From Phycisphaerales bacterium (GTDB taxonomy: Bacteria; Planctomycetota; Phycisphaerae; Phycisphaerales; UBA1924), in contig JANQQZ010000067.1 in assembly GCA_028284805.1 (NCBI GenBank), positions 1-40,400 of the forward strand: a stretch of DNA of 40,400 nucleotides. The letters run 5' to 3'. The position numbers were made by a program, and so were the translations under genes. Below are positions 35,324 to 40,400 of the stretch, piece after piece (within the stretch, counting starts at the first letter, position 1; every line of letters starts with the position of its first letter). The notes beneath the pieces were generated by a model. That model saw nothing but the letters and a program-made list of their open reading frames with translations. It was not told where the DNA came from and searched no databases.

Positions 35324-36097
35324 TCAGTGCTCGAAGCACCCGCCCAGCGTGCGGAGGAAGAGGTAGAAGTCCTGGCCCGAGCGGACGCCGTCGCCGTTGA
35401 AGTCCGCCGCGTCACGCCGGGTGACGTACTGGAAAACGTACTTCCAGAAGTCACGCCCGTTCACGCGGTGGTCGTCGTTGGTGTCGGCACCCGAGCAGCC
35501 CGCGTCGGCGTTCACGAGCGCGTCACCAACGTCGGCGCCGGTCAGGTCGATGCTGGCCAAGCCGTTGTCCTGAAGGAAACCAGCGAACTCGGGGCTAACG
35601 AGCAGGTCGGCCTCGATGAGCAGGCCGTCGCCCCGGGCCTCGAGGGCCGAGGGGTTGGCAACGTCGAACAGGATCGCCGGGATGCCGACGGTGCTCTCGA
35701 CGAAGAAACCGCTGGCGTCGCCGGTGATGCGGTGCGCGTCGAAGCCGATGGTGAAGTTGCCGACCTCGACCGTGTCCGAGTTGAAGAGCACCGAGCCCTC
35801 GTGCTCGATGGCGCCGAAGAACGAACCCAAGAAGTCGCCCAGGCTGTAGCCGAAGGTCGTGGGAATCAGGCCGCCCGAGGCGCTGCGCGAGTTGATCGGG
35901 AAGGCGACCGAGCCGTCGAAATCACCCGGGACGATCACGGCATCGGTCACACCCGACAGGTCGAGCGAGGCCAGGTCGCTCAGGGCCGCGGTGTCGAGGG
36001 CAACGCTCGTCTGCCCGGCGGAGATCCTGATCTCGTTGTCGGCGTGAGCGGCGGTAGCGGTGGCAAGAACAGCGGCAGCGGTCACGAGCTTCAGCAT
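35324..36097 (-). CDS. Secreted protein with C-terminal dockerin-like Ca-binding pair
   Basis: The 257-aa product has a signal peptide (MLKLVTAAAVLATATAAHA, cleavage about residue 19). The central part is beta-rich with no known enzyme motif. The C-terminal 55 residues hold two EF-hand-like dockerin loops, DTNDDHRVNGRDFWKYV and DFNGDGVRSGQDFYLFL, ending LGGC plus three residues. This ending is common in secreted planctomycete proteins and is thought to anchor or sort them at the cell surface. ATG 36097 has AAGGAG upstream; 44 upstream codons are rejected. It is divergent from lptD across a 230-nt gap and ends in a strong hairpin. Confidence 0.85.
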   Translation of the reverse strand: MLKLVTAAAVLATATAAHADNEIRISAGQTSVALDTAALSDLASLDLSGVTDAVIVPGDFDGSVAFPINSRSASGGLIPTTFGYSLGDFLGSFFGAIEHEGSVLFNSDTVEVGNFTIGFDAHRITGDASGFFVESTVGIPAILFDVANPSALEARGDGLLIEADLLVSPEFAGFLQDNGLASIDLTGADVGDALVNADAGCSGADTNDDHRVNGRDFWKYVFQYVTRRDAADFNGDGVRSGQDFYLFLRTLGGCFEH

Positions 36098-36310
36098 GAA
36101 TGATCTCCTTGATGCGCACGTCGGAGTGCGTCTCTCCCCCCGAGTTGGGGTGTGCCGTAGCTTCGTGGACCAGGCTGAGAACAGATTCGCAGGATTCAAA
36201 ACTCTCGGCGAACGAGCACCCGCTCGCATCGTGCATCGAGACCCAAACCGTCAGAAGTCCAGTCTGCGAAACCGCATACGTTTGCCGGGCTCATCAAACG
36301 CTGCTCAGGC
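36098..36310. promoter_or_regulatory. Divergent region between dockerin-type gene and lptD
   Basis: About 230 nt with no supported gene, though a plus frame stays open through it into lptD. It should hold promoters in both directions. On the plus side TTGCCG (36282-36287) lies 23 nt before TATCCT, too far for a standard -35. On the minus side nothing convincing is seen beyond the AAGGAG of the dockerin-type gene. Confidence 0.3.
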
Positions 36311-36316
36311 TATCCT
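36311..36316 (+). promoter_or_regulatory. Possible -10 element of lptD
   Basis: TATCCT in GGCTATCCT, 11 nt before ATG 36328, with no clear Shine-Dalgarno. It resembles the leaderless-type elements elsewhere in the window but is slightly farther from the start codon. Confidence 0.35.
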
Positions 36317-36327
36317 GCACCGCACGG

Positions 36328-39297
36328 ATGCGCACAAGACTGATCTCCATCCTGTCACTCGCCCTGACCTTGCCCGCCGCAGGGCAGCCCGGTCTCGGCG
36401 GAGTCCGGCTTGCAGCCGAACCGATCGAGGGCACCGCATCGTTCGGGGCGCTGCGGGCCAACGCCTGGACCCTGGAAGACGGCACACAGCGGCTCAGCCT
36501 GGAGCGCGACGTCCGTCTCGATCTGGGCGGATACGACCTCACCGCCGATCGGGCGGCAATCTGGATCGCCCCCCGCCCAGACCTTGGCGATGAGTTCGTC
36601 CAGATGTTCATCTACGCCGAGGGGGTCGACACCCCGCTCGCGCAGCCCGCGGTCGCTGTCACCGCCGACGACCTGCGGATCCAGGGCGTGCTTGCGCTCG
36701 CGACCCCCGTCGTCCTCGCGACGGACGCGGTCGACCCGACCCCAGCGAGCGGGGCGTTCGAGGACCGCGCGACCGCATCGCTCGCCGAGGCCCTGGCGGA
36801 CGCCGAGCCGCTCGTGCCTCTGATCGATGCGCAGCCCCCGGCTCCCGCGCCGGTGCCCACCGACGCATTGGTACGCGACGACGCGACCGAAGAGCTCCAG
36901 CCGCAGCGCCCCCCCGCCGAGCCGATCCTCAAGCCCGAGGGATACGTCACACTCGCCGCCGAGCGTGTAACACGCGTCGTGGACGACGACGACCGGGCCT
37001 CGGTCGTGCTCACCGGGGGCGTGCACGCGGCGTACACGATCCCGGGCGAGGACCGCGTGCTGGAGCTCACGGCGCAGCGCGCGGTCGTGTTCCTCAACGA
37101 CAACAGCGATCCGTCCGGCGCGATCGGGGGCGTTCCGGCCTCTGGGATCGACGGGATCTATCTCGAGGGGGACGTTATCGCGACCGACGCCGGATACACC
37201 CTGCGTGGGCCGCGGGTGTACTACGACGTGGCGCAGGACAAGGCGCTCGTGCTCGACGCGGTGTTCAGCACCTACGACCAGTCGCGTGGGTACCCGCTCT
37301 ACGTCCGCGCCTCGAGCGTCCGTCAGATCAGCCGGAACGAGTTCGTCGCAGACCGTGCGCGGCTCTCGAACACCGCGTTCGCGAGACCCAACATCACGCT
37401 CGGCACCCGAACGGTGACGCTGACCCGCGAGCCCCGGGGGCCCGAGCCCGACAGCCCGCCCCGCACGCTCGTCGACGCGAAGGGCATCACCCTCAACGCG
37501 GGCACGATCCCCGTCGCCTGGCTGCCCCGCTTCCGGGGCGACCCCGAGCGCATCCCGCTCCGCGAGATCTCATTCGTGAACGTCACGGATTCGGGCGGCG
37601 AGATCCGCACCCGGTGGGACGCGCTCACGCTGCTCGGGTTCGAGTCGCGCGACGACCTGGACGTCAGCCTGCTCGCCGACGCCATGTTCCAGCGCGGGCC
37701 GGGCCTGGGCATCGAGGCGGAGTGGGACACGCGTGTCCGCCGGGGCGGTCTGCTGACGTACTGGGTGATCGAGGACTCGGGTACCGACGTGCTCTCGAAC
37801 AGCGTCCGCATCGAGCGAGACGGCGAGACCCGGGGCATCGTCCGGGGCGAGGATCGCAAAACCATCAACGAGCTCTGGACGATGCGCACCGAGATCGCGC
37901 ACGTCTCCGACCCCGCGTTCACCGACAGCTTCTACGAGCCGCTCGCGGAGACCGGGCGCGAGTTCCAGACCCGCCTGCACCTGACCCGCATCGAAGAGAA
38001 CACGATCTTCACGCTCGAGGTCTCGGGCCAGCTCGACGACTTCACGCCCAACGAGTACCTGCTCCAGTCGCAGGGCTACAGCGTCGAGCGGCTGCCCGAG
38101 GCAACGTACACCCGCCTCGCCGATGACCTGCTGCCAGGCCTGCCCGGACGCATCACCTACACCAGCCAGTCACGCGTCGGCCTGCTCCGGTTCGAAAACT
38201 ACGACGCGACCCCCGCCGAGTTCGGATTCACGAGCAACGCCCGCGCGCAGCGGGCCTTCGGGATCAACGCCAACGAGACGTTCGACTCGGCCCTGGCCGC
38301 CCGGGGGCAGACCGAGGACTACCGCTTCCGGTTCGACTCGCGTCACGAGATCACCGCCGACATCGACGCGGGGCCCGTGCAGATCACCCCCTGGGTCACG
38401 GGCCGCGTGACCGCCTACGACAACGACTTCGCCGAGTTCGGCCCCGGAACCGGCGACGAGACACGCGTGCACTTCGTCTCGGGCATCACCGCGAGCACGA
38501 CCACGCAGCGCGTGATCGACGGCGTCTACAGCCGCGCCCTCGGCATCAACCGCCTCCGCCACCTGTTCACACCGAGCGTGACCTTCTTCAACGCCGTCAC
38601 CAGCGTCGATCAGGATGAGCTGCCCGTCTACGACGAGTCGGTCGAAAGCCTGGCCAACGGCAACGCCCTCCGCCTTGCACTCGAACAGACCCTCCAGACC
38701 AAGCGAGGCGGCCCCGGACGCTGGTACAACGCCAACCTGCTCACCCTCGACGCTGAATTCGTTTTCGCTTCCGACGACTCGATCGGCGAATCGACCATCG
38801 GTCGCTACGACCCAGCACAGCCCGAGCTGAGCCGGCTCTCCGACTTCGCCTCGGTCAGCAGCACCTACCAGCTCACCGACTCGGTCGCGGTCGTGGGCGG
38901 GACTATTTATGACTCCGACGAAGAACGCTCCTCGCTCACCACCGCGGGCGTGCTGGTCGACCACCACCCGGGCCTGTCGAGCTTCGTCCGCTACCGCAGG
39001 CTCCACGACCAGGACTCCACGCTGCTCAGCGGCGGGTTCGACTACGCGCTCACCGACAAGTACGACCTGAACACCACCGTCACCTTCGACACCGAAGACT
39101 CGTCGCTCCAGACCGTAAACGCGGAGCTGCTGCGCGACTTCCAGAGCGCCGTGTTCGGGGCTGCCGTCACATACAGCAACGTCAGCGAGTCGACGAGCCT
39201 GGGCATCGTGTTTCAGCCTTTGGGCCAGGGCTCGGCGACACGCGTGGGCGGACGCGATACCTCGGCCGACAACCGCGGCAGCCCGCTCGGCGGCTAA
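36328..39297 (+). CDS. lptD: LPS-assembly protein LptD-like outer-membrane protein
   Basis: The 989-aa product starts with a signal peptide (LISILSLALTLPAAGQ). Residues about 30-370 are beta-rich and repetitive in the style of the LptA/OstA periplasmic domain (YVTLAAERVTRV, GIYLEGDVIATDAGYTLRGPRVYYD). The rest is a long series of alternating strands ending in FDYALTDKYDLNTTVTF and similar, fitting the LptD barrel. LptD inserts LPS into the outer leaflet with LptE. A Pro/Ala-rich linker lies about 160-205. I see no cysteine, so the disulphides of E. coli LptD are absent. ATG 36328 is the first start before the signal. The family call rests on architecture more than on exact motifs. Confidence 0.75.
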   Translation: MRTRLISILSLALTLPAAGQPGLGGVRLAAEPIEGTASFGALRANAWTLEDGTQRLSLERDVRLDLGGYDLTADRAAIWIAPRPDLGDEFVQMFIYAEGVDTPLAQPAVAVTADDLRIQGVLALATPVVLATDAVDPTPASGAFEDRATASLAEALADAEPLVPLIDAQPPAPAPVPTDALVRDDATEELQPQRPPAEPILKPEGYVTLAAERVTRVVDDDDRASVVLTGGVHAAYTIPGEDRVLELTAQRAVVFLNDNSDPSGAIGGVPASGIDGIYLEGDVIATDAGYTLRGPRVYYDVAQDKALVLDAVFSTYDQSRGYPLYVRASSVRQISRNEFVADRARLSNTAFARPNITLGTRTVTLTREPRGPEPDSPPRTLVDAKGITLNAGTIPVAWLPRFRGDPERIPLREISFVNVTDSGGEIRTRWDALTLLGFESRDDLDVSLLADAMFQRGPGLGIEAEWDTRVRRGGLLTYWVIEDSGTDVLSNSVRIERDGETRGIVRGEDRKTINELWTMRTEIAHVSDPAFTDSFYEPLAETGREFQTRLHLTRIEENTIFTLEVSGQLDDFTPNEYLLQSQGYSVERLPEATYTRLADDLLPGLPGRITYTSQSRVGLLRFENYDATPAEFGFTSNARAQRAFGINANETFDSALAARGQTEDYRFRFDSRHEITADIDAGPVQITPWVTGRVTAYDNDFAEFGPGTGDETRVHFVSGITASTTTQRVIDGVYSRALGINRLRHLFTPSVTFFNAVTSVDQDELPVYDESVESLANGNALRLALEQTLQTKRGGPGRWYNANLLTLDAEFVFASDDSIGESTIGRYDPAQPELSRLSDFASVSSTYQLTDSVAVVGGTIYDSDEERSSLTTAGVLVDHHPGLSSFVRYRRLHDQDSTLLSGGFDYALTDKYDLNTTVTFDTEDSSLQTVNAELLRDFQSAVFGAAVTYSNVSESTSLGIVFQPLGQGSATRVGGRDTSADNRGSPLGG

Positions 39298-39321
39298 CCG
39301 CGTCTACAACCGCCCCCCCAG

Positions 39322-39349
39322 AACACAATGCATGACTGCGCATCGTGTT
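39322..39349. terminator. Hairpin downstream of lptD
   Basis: AACACAATGC and GCATCGTGTT form a 10-bp stem with one mismatch around an 8-nt loop, 24 nt after the lptD stop. No T-run follows, so a rho-independent role is uncertain. Confidence 0.4.
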
Positions 39350-39447
39350 ACAGCTCCCCGTGCGAACAAGGCACCAAGAAGCACGCGCGCATCGCACGCG
39401 GGCAAGTATGTTGTCCTCCACACACAGATTCTGGGGGAGACCACACC

Positions 39448-39528
39448 ATGAACCATCTGTTGATTGCCGTTTCCACACTCGCCGCCGACTTCAACGGGTG
39501 GACCATCAACTTCAACAACGGGTGCTGA
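39448..39528 (+). CDS. Possible 26-aa peptide
   Basis: A 27-codon ORF starts with ATG 39448 preceded by GGGGGAG at optimal spacing, one of the strongest ribosome sites in the window. The peptide has a hydrophobic N-terminal half (MNHLLIAVSTLAADF) and an Asn-rich end, FNGWTINFNNGC, finishing in Cys. It lies alone in the 320-nt gap between lptD and the convergent DUF2200 gene. It could be a true small protein, a leader peptide or the broken start of a lost gene; nothing downstream in the same frame continues it. No family recognised. Confidence 0.4.
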   Translation: MNHLLIAVSTLAADFNGWTINFNNGC

Positions 39529-39617
39529 CAAAAGCCACGCGACTTACGGTACAGGTTCGGACACCGAGTGCAGGGCCATTCATCACATCGGCTCAGCTCG
39601 AACCGGGCCGCAGACTC

Positions 39618-40145
39618 CTATTCCTGCCGCAGAATTTTCTCCATCTTCCGTCCCTTGGCCAGCTCATCGACAAGCTTGTCCATGTATCGCGCCTGCCGCG
39701 TGAGCGTGGTCCGGATGTCCTCGACCCGGTACCCGCAGATGACACCTGTGATCAGCTTGGCATTCGGGTGCAGCTTGGCCTTCGCAAAGAACTGCTCGAC
39801 GGTCGTCGTGCCCGCGATGTGCTTCTCGAGCTGCTTCTGCGTGTAACCCGTAAGCCAGCGGAGTACCTGGTGCAACTCGGCCTCGGTCCGTCCCTTCGAG
39901 ACGACCTTGGTCACGTAGTGCGGGTAGAACGATGAGAAGACCATCTCCGCCACCCGGCGGTCGTGCTCGGGCGTAGTGACGCCGGTTGCGCCGGCTTTCT
40001 TGGCGCCCGTCTTCTTCGCGGCCTTCTTCGAGGCTGGCTTCTTCTTCGAAGCCTGCTTCTTAGCGGCCTTCTTCACCACACGCTTCTTGGTGGTCTTCTT
40101 CGCGGTGTTCGCTTTGGCCTGTGCTCTGGACTGGGCTGCTGGCAT
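39618..40145 (-). CDS. DUF2200 protein with histone-H1-like basic N-terminal tail
   Basis: Encodes 175 aa. The C-terminal part (about residues 58-175) is a full DUF2200 domain: FSSFYPHYVTKVVSKGRTEAEL, LRWLTGYTQKQLEKH, then LITGVICGYRVEDI and a final YMDKLVDELAKGRKMEKILR. DUF2200 has no established function. Residues about 10-52 are almost only Lys, Ala, Thr and Ser, with AKK-type repeats like eukaryotic H1 and chlamydial Hc proteins; ordinary DUF2200 proteins lack this. DNA or RNA binding by the tail is inferred. ATG 40145 has a near-perfect GGAGGTGA upstream. It is convergent with the lptD side and ends facing the 26-codon ORF. Confidence 0.85.
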   Translation of the reverse strand: MPAAQSRAQAKANTAKKTTKKRVVKKAAKKQASKKKPASKKAAKKTGAKKAGATGVTTPEHDRRVAEMVFSSFYPHYVTKVVSKGRTEAELHQVLRWLTGYTQKQLEKHIAGTTTVEQFFAKAKLHPNAKLITGVICGYRVEDIRTTLTRQARYMDKLVDELAKGRKMEKILRQE

Positions 40146-40215
40146 GGGGTCACCTCCAGACTGCCAGTCTACACGACGCGCCGTCACCTCTCGCAAAGCG
40201 AGAAGCCAGGGCACC

Positions 40216-40400
40216 TTACCCCAACCGCACGACCGTCTCGTCCCCCGCCGGGTAGCGCGCCGTCGCGGCGCTCCAACGCGTCTCGACGACCGCGAATCCG
40301 CACTTGGCGAGCACACGCTGCGAGGCGGCGTTCCCGCTCGCTGTCACCGCCCACAGCGGGCGCTCGACCACTCGCTCGAGCATCTGAGCCAACGCCCGCG
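40216..40400 (-). CDS. GNAT-family acetyltransferase, C-terminal part (runs off the edge)
   Basis: A minus-strand frame open from the right window edge to TAA at 40216-40218. The 60 visible residues include TASGNAASQRVLAKCGF followed by AVVETRW, the classic end of GNAT N-acetyltransferases (N-x-x-S-x-x-V-L-x-K-x-G-F motif), and it ends DETVVRLG. The acceptor substrate cannot be inferred. The DUF2200 gene begins 71 nt downstream with its own strong ribosome site. Confidence 0.75.
   Translation of the reverse strand, partial: RALAQMLERVVERPLWAVTASGNAASQRVLAKCGFAVVETRWSAATARYPAGDETVVRLG

Noticed and set aside
36100-36327. N-terminal extension of lptD to 36100
   Set aside because: The extension has no signal peptide and ends just before a standard signal sequence beginning at ATG 36328.
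39980-40110. CTT/TTC-rich repeats as a possible tandem-repeat or CRISPR-like element
   Set aside because: They are simply the Lys-codon repeats of the DUF2200 basic tail; no regular spacer structure.

Overview
The window is G+C-rich bacterial chromosome, densely coding and with short intergenic gaps. The gene content points to a diderm planctomycete, most likely of the Phycisphaerae. A secreted protein ends in a Ca-binding dockerin-like pair finishing in Gly-Cys. LptD, GmhA and Lnt together indicate an LPS-bearing outer membrane with lipoproteins. The leucyl-tRNA synthetase is unusually long, and there is a eukaryote-like UDP-sugar pyrophosphorylase. The lineage is inferred from these features, not from a marker comparison.

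Layout. Positions 75-5199 (minus) form one run: rpe, a histidine-phosphatase-fold protein lacking both catalytic histidines, accD, lnt and a HEAT-repeat lipoprotein; the last three genes overlap at start/stop codons. Positions 5266-14668 (plus) hold a UDP-sugar pyrophosphorylase, a secreted protein of unknown function, leuS, an alpha/beta hydrolase, an MFS transporter and trpB. Positions 14676-19959 hold a TPR protein (minus), a secreted HEAT-like protein (plus), a degenerate kinase-like protein (minus) and a Bax-inhibitor-1-like membrane protein (plus). Then come hppD and, at 21332-23071, a conspicuously A+T-richer RelA/SpoT-synthetase-TPR gene. It is followed by a decayed dodecin and a membrane coiled-coil protein of unknown function. 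Positions 24582-28473 carry small hypothetical genes, an NagX/DUF5009-type membrane acyltransferase, an NAD-dependent epimerase with no ordinary start codon, and a PAS-LuxR regulator. Positions 28606-34061 (plus) hold an ArsC-like phosphatase, SbtA bicarbonate transporter, cysteine synthase, gmhA, an O-methyltransferase and hmgA (homogentisate dioxygenase). The right end has two small membrane proteins, the dockerin protein, lptD, a 26-codon ORF, a DUF2200 protein with a histone-H1-like tail, and the C-terminal end of a GNAT acetyltransferase.

How the genes fit together. hppD and hmgA are two successive steps of tyrosine breakdown (4-hydroxyphenylpyruvate to homogentisate to maleylacetoacetate), about 11 kb apart. 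gmhA, lptD, lnt and the lipoprotein serve the outer membrane. accD and SbtA both concern bicarbonate, but any link between them is speculative.

Most unusual signals. (1) The RelA/SpoT-TPR gene looks horizontally acquired and is a candidate alarmone or toxin/defence protein. (2) Eight genes without a Shine-Dalgarno sequence have a TANNNT -10-like hexamer only 5-9 nt before the start codon, which suggests widespread leaderless transcription. (3) The phosphatase-fold gene in the rpe-accD run has its catalytic His replaced by Cys and its second catalytic His-Gly replaced by Arg-Pro. (4) The epimerase reading frame has no ATG, GTG or TTG ahead of its Rossmann motif. No CRISPR array, rRNA, tRNA or insertion sequence was recognised.
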